From the NCBI RefSeq assembly GCF_002443255.2, contig NW_019211457.1:13925353-13989352 (forward strand): DNA of 64,000 nucleotides. The letters are read 5' to 3'. The notes under the pieces are model-generated. The model had not been told where the DNA came from. It did not search any database and was given only the letters and a program-made list of their open reading frames with translations. The DNA is from Varroa destructor (taxonomy: Eukaryota; Arthropoda; Arachnida; Mesostigmata; Varroidae). Positions 11,954 through 23,842 of this stretch are shown here, one piece after another; position 1 is the stretch's first letter; the number at the start of each line of letters is the position of its first letter. The translations under genes were made by a program, and so were the position numbers.

Positions 11954-14900
11954 CTGGAATTATAAAGTCTGCTAGAGCTACCGGTGGTACTAACTACTAA
12001 TAACCTGAACAAAGTGATCACAAGGCTTCCAATGTTCAAACGCTTTCAGTGTTTAATATTAGCAGGCTAGTCTATGGCACGTGAGAGTACACCTTAAAAT
12101 AAAACTGCAGCACACTAGTACACTTTACATTTTTAAAGGAGTAAGAACAATTTTCTCCATGCGTGCATACATGTCGAGTACACCTATACACGAGTATATT
12201 GGTCTTGTTTTACATGAATCCATATTGTGTCAATTTACTTTAGTACGTAAATTTCCTAGGTACTAGTTGCTGTTATGAATCCAATTACAAAATGTGTAAA
12301 GGCTCTAAGTACAGCTCAGTATGCTACCCTTAATATTCTTCCCTTTAAGGCTTTTTGAAGGACTACATTTAGCACAAAAAAGGACACGTTATCCTTCGTA
12401 TCTTTTTTTCTTAGACAAGTCCTGTTTAAGTAGACGTCCTAAATAAAGATAACCGTTTCATAGTTATTCTAGCACGTGCATGACCTTCAGCTGTGGTATG
12501 CCAGTGACGTGCTGTCGCCATAGAAGTTACAGTTCTACCAGGCGTGTGTCCAACATGCGAATGTTCCATAATTGCCCACGAGAGAAACATTACTCAGATA
12601 GAGAACTTCTAACATATCCTTTACTTACTATTATTTCTAAAAAACGTAATTTCTGTTGAAGGCATTTTTACGCACCATTCACCGTGGATTAATTATTTCT
12701 CGAACGGAGAGATGGCTTGTATAGTACGTCAGGATTCAACTTAACTTAGCATTAGCTGCTTGTGTGTGACAACTTACAGTCAACAAGAAGATACTATGAA
12801 GTGACTTCTGGAGATATCGTCGTTTTTTTGTTGACAAATAATCAGAAATGCAGGTTTCTCAGTCGTCGTAGTTCTCGAAAAGAGGTTCGCTTGGTACAGA
12901 CAAGACAGTGGAGGTTTATGGGGGTGAATGAGCGCCACTAATAGGGTTACGAGGTAAGTAGTCTGCCATACGACTATGGAAGTTTCCTCTTCGCGGTGAA
13001 CTAAGCGGAGCATATGATTATATTTCTGCGTTAATTTTTATTCATTGCTCTTTTAAGTTGCTGGCTGCATGTGTCAGAGAAACTCCGGCTGTTCTGAGGC
13101 CAATGCTAGCAAAGAAAGACCAATAATATACTTATCCCAAATTACCTTCATAGTATTTTTTTAAATTTAATTTGAATCAGGAACGGAGAGAGGCGTTGCC
13201 ACAAACGATCTTAATATATTGCGTACACATATTATACCATGTAGGCTGATTTTATAGGTCATGCTGTTTGATAGGCCGAAGCCAAAGGACTAGAACGGCT
13301 ATACTTTGCCGAATACTGAATCCATAGGCCAAAAATCTAAGTAATCATGATGCGTATTTTACAATAAAGTCCTAACCAGGAGACTAACATATTCCTCGTA
13401 CGTATTTTATAGTTGAGCAAGGATTCTGAGTAAAATCAAATTTTGCTCTCGCAATCAGCACAATATTCATTGTTCTTACGTGCAGATATTTTACGGGCTT
13501 TCTTTTTTATTCTTTATCTTCCTTTAGCTTTGGCTCTAAATTCTGTTACAATCCGAAAGAAAGTAACTAACTATACTCCGCTTTAATTAGTGTTTCTATT
13601 TCTCTTTGCATGTTACTTTTCACTTACTTGTTTTTAACCTAAACAGCCTGCTTTCGTTATACCCTTGGGTAGCTACAGTAAAAACGGTAGCACCGCAATA
13701 TTATGGAGCGAGTTCCACATAATTTCGGAATGATATCGTCTAACAAAATCAACAGCTCGAGGCGGCGTGGGACCCGGAATAATTACACTGATGTGGCTTA
13801 CATTGTAATCTTGCTTTTTCCGTACCACCTGTGCGCGACCATTCTCACGTTCCAGCCCCGCGCGATTCGTCAGTGGATGGCTGGCCGACGGTTCACACTG
13901 CTGAACCCTTTGTACGAGCGAACAGCAAAATATTAAATGTTGTTGGCAAAGAAGAGACCATCAAAATCCAGCGACGAGAAACATCAGAAAAAGTGTACGG
14001 AAGTACGGCAAAAGGCAATGCAAGGCAGAAATCTGTGAAATAATGGCATTGATCACCCGCCTTGCCTCCGGGGCCTAAGTCGGCCGCAAGCTGAAGGCAC
14101 TGAACCCACCAGAAACAGCGGGCAGATGTTGCCCGAGGCATCCTTCTTTTAACAGCCAGCCTCGTACCCCAAAGCTTTTTTCCTTCGCTTAAGATTTAAC
14201 AACGAACTTCACACTAAGTGAAACTTAGTTATCAAACATTCAGCCAATAGAAAGCTCCGCCGCAATAACCGACCACGCAGACCCGAGGCAGGCTTGAAGC
14301 CAAACTCCGCTCAGATTCCGGAAAAATAAAGAAACACAAGCGCGTTCAGCAATAGCCTTAATTAGTAATATCAGGCAAGGGACGCTAAGGTGCACCTCTG
14401 CTGCCGTACTATGCGAACAAAAAGCAAAGGGATACCGCAGAAAACCGGAGCAATGGACAGGGCTGACTTGCACGGACCCGAGAGCCAAAACAGCTCTGGA
14501 GAGAGGAAAACGGGATGTGTAGGATTCCATTAGTTATCTGGACGACCGTCACTATCCCATAGAGACTTCCATAATGTTTCCTGAAGGTAAACTACGGGAT
14601 GCCCCCTCTGACCGGAGCGTCCTCACTGGCATGCTTCCTGCCAAAACACGTCCACTGCAGGAAACGTCGATTTCGTAAGTTTTTGAAGCCTGAGTGCCGG
14701 TTATGACTGTCAGTACTGGTTGATCTGTCCGACCCTCTTTTTCGTTTTCTCTTGATATTTTGCCCAAATTTAGTAGTAAGCCCGACGTCCTTAATTCGTT
14801 AGATTAGTGATCACGCTCATTTATTCCTCACCAAATTAGAGATGTATCTGCGAAGATGCGTTGCTACTGAAAACTCCTGCTGACCTCTCCTCCGACTGGC

Positions 14901-17211
14901 TTAAAGGCCCACATAGAGACATTGCTTGCGTGTCTGGCAAAGGTCGTTCACCATCAGTTTGCTCGTGAACTGCGCCTACGTTTACGCTGAGGAGATACGC
15001 TCGCATATGCGTGAAATGTCCTTAAACAACTTAGGAATAATCTGTGGCAATACAGAAAAATTAGGTTACTGATAAGGGTGACGAATAAAAGAACAGCATA
15101 AAAACTGATCCGTTCTGTTAATATGCAAGCACGATCTTCATCGATTATCACGTGCAGATGTAGACGAAAACGCCGATAAAGATTTGCCGTTGTGAAGATC
15201 TTCGTTTTGAAGGCAACAAGTGAAATAGCCTATGAAATGGAAGTACATTAATATAAATTCGGTCAAAAATAGTATGTAGCTACAAGGCGCCTCAAATGTT
15301 GGCTGTGCCATGCTTTTACAGCTATACCACTGTTCGTTCCTATTGCGAGCTATGCGTTAATTATGGAAATACAGATGTTAACTGATGAAGGACAACATGT
15401 ACTTTCTACCAATGGTTTGTTCGTTGCTATGTTCTCTATTGTTTTTTTCTCCGTTCTTCTCTGTAATTTAATCACATATTACAGTTCCTCTTTCTAGAAA
15501 GAAGTGTTTGTCTAACCAGTAAACCTGTCACCTCTATGTAACCTATTTTCTAGTTAACGTTTTGTGATTTGTGGTAGTCCACATGATAGCGAAGTAGATA
15601 ACATGTTTGCTTGCCATGTAATAATATGGGCTGAAGCAAGCCCGCTGCGATGGGTAATATAGCGTGCTGAACGATCAGGGAATGCTTTAAGCCTCGTCTT
15701 TTTGCGTAGCTTTCTCATTTCCTACCATTATACCATACTTCACCGTCCTCCACTCATAAGCAGGTTAACACTGATCTATCTTACGTGCGTGAACGTTCAC
15801 CCGCTTTGTATACAGGCGTAGTTACAATGTATTTATGGCCAACTGCACATAATATATTCCTGCAAATAAACGAGAATGGGGTTAACACGAACGACCGAAC
15901 AACGTAAACGACACTTATATTTAGCGGCAGTGCGCCCTCCTCTTACTTCCAGCTATTATAGGAACGTATCGGCGTTTGTTTTCGGACTATCGTATTTAGG
16001 TCGATTTTTGATGGAATCATTCTCTCACCGACTCACCATCAGGATCGCCTACACCCTTGCGCCGTAGATAGGACCAGGGTACCCTAAAATGTGGGTGGAC
16101 AGCTTCGTGGCTTAAGATACCTTCTGCCCTTCGGCTTATCCTTGAGCACAAATCATTCAGGTATAATCATCAGCGTCTTCCAGCTGTGAATGACAAGAGC
16201 CAGCAAGAAGATAAAAAAATATGCAAGAGCGTAGAATGAGTGGCTAAATGACGCTCGTAATAGACAGCTTCTCCGTAAATTTGAGCTAGCCAAAAGTGGC
16301 AGGGTCTCTTTTTCAATTTCTTGCAGAATGTTCCTCTGGGACATGACTTCACTTGCGCATAATTTTACTATGCGTTCCTGATTTTGTTTAGCTCCGCTGA
16401 AGATCCACATGTCTCCCGATATTTTGCGCGATACTGATTTAGCGCGAAAGGATGATGTCTTTTACCTCCCACTTGTCCTAGTGGCTGACTAATCTTAATA
16501 ATTAACTTACACCGACATACTACACAAAAAGGCTCAGAAATGAGGCCACACGCTCCGCTACCTGTACAAGTTATAGTGTGTTGCCACCGATGAGGTAGGG
16601 CCTGCCTCAAAGCTCAAAATGGCAGGATCGAAGCAGGTGCGAACAAAATTCTGCTTTTATTTCTTGTTTGCCATACAAGACTATCTTTCTTCAGATACTC
16701 GTCTTTGATCAGAGCAGAAGATTACAGAAGCATTTCTCATATACAGTGGTAGACGAAGTATCAAGAAGCTTAACGTACTAAGTTAGTTCCGAAGGAATCT
16801 GTCATTAATGCTGAGTGTTCAGTATATTCGATAACACGGCGCGAATAGTACTTCTGTTTTTTCTGCTTATCTTCGGTAGTTGGTTTTATCTAACCTTTCA
16901 TTTCACAATTTGTTAAGCCGAACGCTCATGTATAGCCATTTGACAAGTAAGCGTACGTATTATGAAATATTTAGCTATCTTTAAACATACGCAGATGCAG
17001 AAATAGTCCCTGGACAGTATGAGCTGTATATCTTTCTAGCCAAAACGTTTTACTGCGTACTCGATGACGGCTACACTCGTTTCCAGAAACTAAACTAACT
17101 GATCTAATAATAACAGACAATGCACATATATATGGGACTGGCGAAAAGGTCTGACCGTTTTCTAACCAAAATCAAAGCAACCATTTTTATATTCTACTAA
17201 TTCATTCGTTC
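11954..17211. other. Non-coding stretch with a GC-richer patch
   Basis: The block at 13700-14770 is GC-richer and carries overlapping frames of 70-96 codons on both strands. These include a plus-strand stop-to-stop frame at 14298-14522, hydrophilic and basic, that lacks a start. None shows a known domain, and no two are joined by convincing splice signals. The rest is AT-rich with short T-rich runs only. Confidence 0.5.
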
Positions 17212-17632
17212 ATTTTTGTCGAATAGTATATGGCATTACCCTGTTGAAGATGGCGTCCCTTTTGGCCATTAGTTTAGATCGATTCTTTTAACCTTGTTAA
17301 CTGCTGACAGTAGAGGTCTGAATCAATCGTTTTGCCAAGGCACGATTTTTTTCAATATCACCAAACACATAATAGCACTCTTTTTGACATCAGCCCAGGC
17401 TTTGCCACAGGTTGTGGAACACAGTTTTTCTTCATTTACGTGTACGATCCACTTTTCATCACCCGTCATCAGCCGCTTTAAAAAAAAAGGTTCGATTTGT
17501 TTACGTTTTTGCAGCGTAGATTACTTTGTGCCAATATGTCGGGCATCGAAGCTAGAACATCGAGCTCCCTTTTGTAACCGGCTTTCTTGAAATGGTTTAA
17601 AACTTTTTGGCGATAGATGGATATTTCCTTAG
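17212..17632 (-). mobile_element. Decayed mariner-family transposase fragment
   Basis: This is a broken copy of a mariner (Tc1/mariner superfamily) cut-and-paste transposase, about 140 codons of an expected ~340-350. Read on the minus strand, the order of family motifs is preserved. An N-terminal HTH-region remnant reading LNHFKKAGYKRELDV lies near 17600-17555. An EPF(F)LKRLMTGDEKWI segment follows, with the first catalytic Asp codon at 17460-17458. Next comes a VKKSAIMC stretch, where VMLxxWWD is usual, and then a GKTIDSDLYCQQLTRLKE segment at 17336-17283. Last is a degraded MPYTIRQK near 17240-17213, where DNARPHTxxTRQK is usual. The second catalytic Asp has been lost from that last block. 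Pieces lie in different frames with stops between them, so no protein can be made. The C-terminal ~100 residues and both terminal inverted repeats are not recognisable. The motif wording is closest, from memory, to irritans-type mariners; that subfamily call is tentative. Confidence 0.88.
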
Positions 17633-19829
17633 GCCTGGGCAGCATGTTAAACAATTCCATATATACATATGTTAATACATAAAAAAGGCATACTCAGCAT
17701 TACCAGCGGCAATCCGCTCGCGTTCTTGTCGCTGCCCCTTTTCGTTATGTGTAACATACAGAGGCTTATTCTATTCCGCGTAGTTGGCTACGGCGCTGCT
17801 AGCACAGGTGTTAGCACTGGCGTTATAAACGACATCGCTTGCTGGACATTACTATCGTCGTAGTTACTGAGTTCTCACGCTGTCGTTGTTCCAGATGTGA
17901 TCTATGTCCCAGTAGGCCAAAAGAAGAGCGTATTCTTTGGGAACCTTTTTTGTTACTCTTCAATCAGCCCCAACGGGCCGGTTCTTAGGCAAGCCTAGCA
18001 GGTGCTATCACTGAGACGGTTGACTTACCCTAATACATAGTGGTGTAAGCGGCTATGGGTTGAGTAAATCGCGACGGTTCGAGTTTAATCTTTTATTGCC
18101 ATTTTCACCTCTAAGGACAAACGCGTAAAGTAGGGGTCTTTCGTAGTGCGAGAAACACATACGGAAATGGAAAATTCCAATTCTTTTCATTTTTCTCAAC
18201 AGAGTGAGGACTAAGAGAACGGGCAGGGAAAGAAAAAAATGGTTCCCCTTTACTACATTGTGACGAACACGACGGAACGCGAAGGTATGTATGCGTGTGC
18301 CACGCAATTACATCCTGTGTGGAACGGCGTTGGTGTCTGTGGTGGCTCCGTCTAACAAACCCAGTGGATCCCGTGATGCGAGTTAATGTTTGACTTCCTA
18401 TACTTTTTCGTATAGCAGTGTGCAATGCCTTCCCATTGTGTCAATTGTCCCTAGAAAACGTAAGGTGGTCTAATGCATGCATAATATGATGGCCTACAAT
18501 AAGTCACAGAACGGAAGACCTTATAGCTAGGCCTAATTAACTAGTGTTTAATATAATATAAATAACAAACAAAACGTCACNNNNNNNNNNNNNNNNNNNN
18601 NNNNNNNNNNNNNNNNNNNNNNNNNNNNNNNNNNNNNNNNNNNNNNNNNNNNNNNNNNNNNNNNNNNNNNNNNNNNNNNNAATACAATATTCTCTGGATA
18701 GAAGACAACAGAACAGCGTCAAACAGTTTCAGTATTTTCGTCATAAAGAGATCAAATCCATGCAATGACGATAGTGCGATATATTAGTAAAAGTCCAAAT
18801 CAAGATGCGGTCACTAAGCCCGTATTTCCAGAATTTGCAAAAAAAAAAGTATTACGTCTGTACTGGCTGAGTGACACGTGTCTAAAGTTGAGTTACTCTA
18901 AAAGTTTAACGTTTACAAACTTAATCGCGAATGACACTATTATAACCCTCGAGCACCTAGCCTGCTTAGAACTTTCCTGACTTCACACAACAGCGGCTAT
19001 CGTTACTACGTCAACCCCAAATGCTTCAAATTTTTTCAAAAAACTATTGTAGTTATTGAAGCATCAGATTTACAGTTTTACAGCCATATTTATAGAGTTT
19101 GGGCATCTGTTTTGGCTTATACTAACGCGACCTTATTTTTATTTCAAAGCGTGCGTTTAATGCGTAATAGTTATGACAGCAGACCTAGGATAGCGCGATT
19201 CCAGTAAAACGTTCTCAAACGGTTAGCCCGACATCTCCCGACAATCGACCGTAGTAAACATTTGCACCTACCTACGATGAAAGTGCCCTCTGTAAATAGT
19301 TGTAATAACAAATTGTTATGCCCCTTCGAAATAACGTACTCGCAAACCCAAAAGATTCTAACGTTTGTCGTTTTTGTGCCTAATGTCACATATCCATTTT
19401 GTATAAGATCTTTGTATAATGATATGCTACACCAATGATATCGGATCATTGAAGGCCTCATACTATATATCAAACATAAAAGTCATTACTGCAAACGACT
19501 AGAAGAGTTACTAGTATTATTATGTCTAAACAATGGCGCTGGATAATCATGTGTACCAACCTCAAACCCTCAAACAAAAAAAAAAACAAAATCAGCAACC
19601 AACAACCTCAAAGTTTGTTAGCTATTGACTATGCTGCGTTGGTATACCGTACTGTGTGGAATATCGCCACCTATAATAAAACGCAACATTCGTAATCCTT
19701 TCTTTGACCTTGCCAAGAATACTGCACGCTCCTGTGGATATTTCATATAAAATATCCTTTCGGGTCAATTAGACCCTTCTCCTGACGTCGTAATAGTGCA
19801 GAAGTAACGCATTTACCTATGTAATTCAG
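17633..19829. other. Non-coding stretch around the assembly gap
   Basis: Nothing recognisable outside the 100-N gap. A 104-codon minus-strand frame (18111-18425) overlaps an 84-codon frame in another phase and shows no family resemblance. The region at 18581 cannot be judged. Confidence 0.55.
18581..18680. other. Assembly gap (100 N)
   Basis: Exactly 100 unknown bases, the conventional length for a scaffold gap of unknown size. The left flank is A/T-rich (TAATATAATATAAATAAC). Open frames listed across it (for example on the minus strand at 18537-18765) are artefacts of translating N. Confidence 0.99.
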
Positions 19830-19960
19830 AGAAAAAGAGCTGAAGTTCTGGATTCGAAGCCTGGTGTAGACATACTGCGTTTGTGCTGGCAGGTCGAAAG
19901 CGATAACCCGGAACGTTTGTAATAATAAAAGCCAGTGTTTTTTATTTGTGAACATATCAT
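19830..19960 (+). mobile_element. Possible SINE-like repeat, copy E (weak)
   Basis: The plus strand carries GGATTCGAAGCC at 19850-19861, followed by GTGTAGACATAC and then an exact TGCTGGCAGG at 19884-19893. These three blocks occur in the same order and at similar spacing in copy B. A later CCAGTGTTTTTTATTTG resembles the CCACTGTTTTATTTG of copy C. The head and the final AAAACTCGAAA are not recognisable. If real, this is the only copy found in the opposite orientation. It could still be a chance alignment of short blocks. Confidence 0.35.
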
Positions 19961-20031
19961 ACGTAAGATTCCAGATAGCCTTTCTTCCAAGTTCCCTGTA
20001 TTGCCCCATGTACTGCTATATCCTGTAGCAT

Positions 20032-20077
20032 GTATAATCTCGTTCCGAAGATCGTTCGCATGGTATCGCAGCGTTTT
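20032..20077 (+). repeat. 46-base perfect direct repeat, unit 1
   Basis: This 46-base segment begins GTATAATCTCG and ends GCAGCGTTTT. It is repeated without a mismatch at 20638-20683, 606 bases downstream and in the same orientation. Flanking bases diverge immediately at both ends of both units. The unit is not simple sequence, has no large internal repeat, and does not match the SINE-like or mariner elements in this window. A perfect match of this length cannot be chance in 64 kb. Confidence 0.97.
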
Positions 20078-20637
20078 TGGGACATGGGTGTTCTTTCTGC
20101 ATATTACTTCGTAGCCAGTATCTTAACGCAGGCCGACGCAAGAAGACTTCATTACGTTGCCATGTAGCACCCAGTCATATATTTATTTCGCCGCTATTAC
20201 ATCAATAACGAATTTGGAAACGGAGCTCGCTCAAAGGAATAGCATCGACAGACGCCAACTAAGTCGATCTTTACTTCAAAGCGGGTGTCGAAACTTCAAT
20301 CTCGCTCCTTGTAGACAGATGGACTAACCAACCAGCGGAAAAGAAACGAGCTTATGGTATATGTCTACGCATTAGAATTAGACCTGAATTAGGAAGGGAT
20401 CCGTGTAGGACATTAGAATTTTGAGTCACTTGTTGATGTCTTAGTGAGCACCTAATACGCTTTGTCTAGTCGTTACATGGATCTATGAAAGCATATTCCA
20501 ACACATGCTACGGAGCATAGCATAGCGGTGTCCTCTTCTTTTGTCAACGAAATTACCACAGTTCCACCAACAGTATCGCATAATTGAACTGTACATATTT
20601 ACTGAAAATGACGGAGTATCGACGATTAGCTTCAGAG

Positions 20638-20683
20638 GTATAATCTCGTTCCGAAGATCGTTCGCATGGTATCGCAGCGTTTT
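20638..20683 (+). repeat. 46-base perfect direct repeat, unit 2
   Basis: Second unit of the pair, identical to 20032-20077. It sits inside overlapping short open frames on both strands (69 and 79 codons), which have no recognisable products. Abrupt loss of similarity at both edges fits insertion of a short templated copy rather than unequal exchange between longer homologous blocks. Confidence 0.97.
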
Positions 20684-21281
20684 AGAGAAAGCAAGCCTGC
20701 TATTACGAGATCGCCGAATCATCTTCGAATTTCCTCCTATGGTGGTCTAGACGAGGGTATTAGGATGACAACATGTTTCCAAGTTGGCAAAACATCAGGC
20801 AGAAACAAAATAATTCCCTTCGATAGGGGCCCATTGACTTAATTCATGTCTAAGGACACCTCAAAAAAAACAGCACAGTGATGTTAGGTTTTGTTGAAGC
20901 TAAAGAAGGGGGACTCGACACTTGGATTAGATCTGCTCTGACGTCGTACCTCGTCATTACCTCATTGGCATAGAATAGCTCCTCATATGCGGATCATGAA
21001 CTTCTGCACCACATAGCTAGCTCAGCTTTATCCTCTACTAGCTATATATTACGTAGCGTCTCATACGTATCCATAAACATTCTCACTTCACAGTATTATC
21101 TATTCGGCCGTCTTGTAAATTCTTATCTGAGCGTTAGTCGCTCTAGGAGAAGAAACAGTTCGCTGAGCTTCGTGCATAACCAGCACACTCGATAGCAACT
21201 ACAGCGGCGCTAGTCCTCATAGAGACAATGACGACGGCGACGTCATACGAAATTAACTAATCTATGCTAGGCTACGGTAGT

Positions 21282-21299
21282 CTGCCGGATATCCGGCAG
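21282..21299. repeat. 18-bp GC-rich palindrome
   Basis: CTGCCGGATATCCGGCAG is its own reverse complement. It overlaps a second dyad just downstream, GGCAGGG...CCCTGCC (21296-21322). Both lie at the start of a GC-rich island (about 21180-21470) that stands out from AT-rich flanks. A 73-codon plus-strand open frame covers the island but shows no known domain. Confidence 0.9.
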
Positions 21300-21890
21300 G
21301 GTCGCGATGGGTCGCCCTGCCAATCGACTGATCCAGTCCAGCGAGTATCTGACCCACACCGCGAGTCAACAAGGGCTGTACGCGTGCAGCACGCAACTGC
21401 TGGTAGCAGCAGTGGTGCCGGTGACCGACGAGGCTTTTTTCCTATTAGCCATGTACAACAAGCCAGCATAGGTTCAGCGAATTAATATGAGAAAATATGA
21501 TACATGTGTGTATAATAGGTATGATGGAATCGTTAGAGATAGTAGGCCAGGTCTTTGGTCGAACAGCGAATATCCAGTAAGACAGGTAATAAAGCCAATG
21601 AAAGCACGCCTCGTAGAACGAAAACGCTTTACAATCTTGAGCAAAGCTGAATACGACTATTCAGGACATATTCTGTACCTACGCAGTACATGAAGAGTTG
21701 CAGAAATTACTCTATGTATAGTGCATATAGTTTTAATATAAATTATGTAGTATTGACAAATTCAACTAGGGCGTTTTTTGCACCGACTAGATATATAGTA
21801 TTTGAACACCGGCTTCATTGGCTAAATGAAGGTAAGGATCGCTGCCCTGAGTCCCCTCAACGACACATAAATTCAACATAATTTTATTAG

Positions 21891-21908
21891 TATATATATA
21901 TATATATA
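21891..21908. repeat. (TA)9 microsatellite
   Basis: Uninterrupted 18-base tract in AT-rich DNA. Confidence 0.97.
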
Positions 21909-23825
21909 CCGTAGGACCATGATTTCGGACCATTGATTTGTTTAGATATTTTATGCGGTTGATGTTAAGCAATGAATCGGAGCCATCGGCACGTTATTTG
22001 CCCACTTTAGGTTACAAGACTATATCGTATCAATTGTAAATTAGAGAAACCATTACTTTCTACCGTTTACAAAGATTAGATTCTATAATTTTAATTGATA
22101 AAACATTTATAGCATTGATTAGAATTTATCTGAGATTATTATCTGAAAAATAAAACGTATAATCGCTGAACAAAGCCCCAGCAGTTGCCTAGGAAACACC
22201 TAGTCAGATTTGCTTATTATTTAAGGAAACCGTGATTCAACTCGCTCTTTCGGCTTCATCTAATTATCAGATTTTTAATTATAAGAAAACACCATTTGGT
22301 CGGCAGATGAGGACAAATTACTGCTACTAAAAAGCATGTACTCAAATGGTAGACACAAAAAGCCTGTCACGCATTTAATTTGGATAGCGCAAGCCAGACG
22401 TTGTAAAGATTCGCGACGTGAACACCGACGCTGTCGTGGCTCCTGGGTGAATCTGGCCCGGATTTGTATGTAGAACGCTGCTCGAGACCACGTAAAGCAC
22501 ACTTCGCCGGTAGCAACTTGGTCATAACTTCAAAACAATAGCTATCACATATATATATAACTTCATTTTTGCTCGTGGTAAAGCCTTTTTTTCATCATGT
22601 TGCAGCTCTTTCATCGGTTTATGCTGGATCTCTGTTCTAGACAATCTTTCGTGCGCTCAATTAGAAATGTATTTTTACATGTGCAAATTTTGTTAGGTTT
22701 GTCTTTCTATATGAACAGCTGTAAATATCGTAATGGTTGTTTAGCAAACGTTGACAGACATAAGGATCTGAAGGTATACTTCATGCCGACCCATAATTTA
22801 GTTATATTGATTCGACGTTTGTCGACCCATGAGAGGAAAGCAACTTGAAACTCTGTCGATACGAGCGCTCACCAAGTGCGGGCGATGACTTCAATCGTGA
22901 TGTGCTTGTAGCAAACGTCGTGAACTATTCTGCCCAACTAGACCCTGAACGGGCTAAGTGTCCAGATGTCAGACGCTAAGTCAAAAAACTGTCGATCGTG
23001 TTCATCATTCTGACTCAGGCGCAAGTCAAACAGTCATAACGTCGGTCACTTCATCATGCGCTATGCACAGCTAACATTCTCGTACATCCATACTTCTATA
23101 TCATTAAAATCCCTGAAACCTATGTAATAGAAATAGGTCAATATGAGCCTGTAAATGTGGCCGTATTTCAATTGACATAGATCATAGACAGAAGAGAGTG
23201 GTGAAATTGTGTACATTTACATGCAGCTTCAGAATTGCAACGTCTGAATTCTATACCAAGTGTTGCTAGCACTTTTGCACTGATATATACTAAATCGTAG
23301 TGTTTGAGCAAGAGCTTCTTCTCGTCCTGACTTTACTTTATACGCAAGCAAGACAGTATGTTAAACAATGGCGTCTGCAGTCGTTACGGTTAACGGGAAC
23401 TTGTTAAACCGTTTCTACCGATCCCCTATACTGATCTTCAAATCCAGCCTGATGTAGCAAGATCAACAAATAAAACGGAGTTCTCCCGACAGCTGGTATC
23501 GCTGGCTCATCTCCGATGTCACAAAAGGTCTCTGTACATGCAAGCCTTGTAAGCGAGCAATCTACAAAGCTCCCACATCGAACAGATAGGGTAAGCGAAA
23601 AATCGTCATATAGTTCATTCTCAATGGATAGTGCTCTAATTCCTCTTTATCTATTGTACACGCTTTCTGAGCCGTCAGATCCTACAGCGCGCCAGGAGGG
23701 CGGAAGTCGGCTGGAAAAAATAGAGAGCCAATGATGGACGAAAGAGCACACAAATGTTTCGTTGCCTCGTCGCCGAAAAGTCTACAAAAGACTTGCACAA
23801 CGACCGTTTGATCTGTTTTTCCCTC

Positions 23826-23842
23826 TATATATATATATATAT
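23826..23842. repeat. (TA)8.5 microsatellite
   Basis: Uninterrupted 17-base tract following CCCTC. Confidence 0.97.

Noticed and set aside
14240..14530. Opposing open frames of ~75-96 codons as exons
   Set aside because: Both strands are open to a similar extent, which is what GC-richer DNA gives by chance, and no consistent splice sites bound either.
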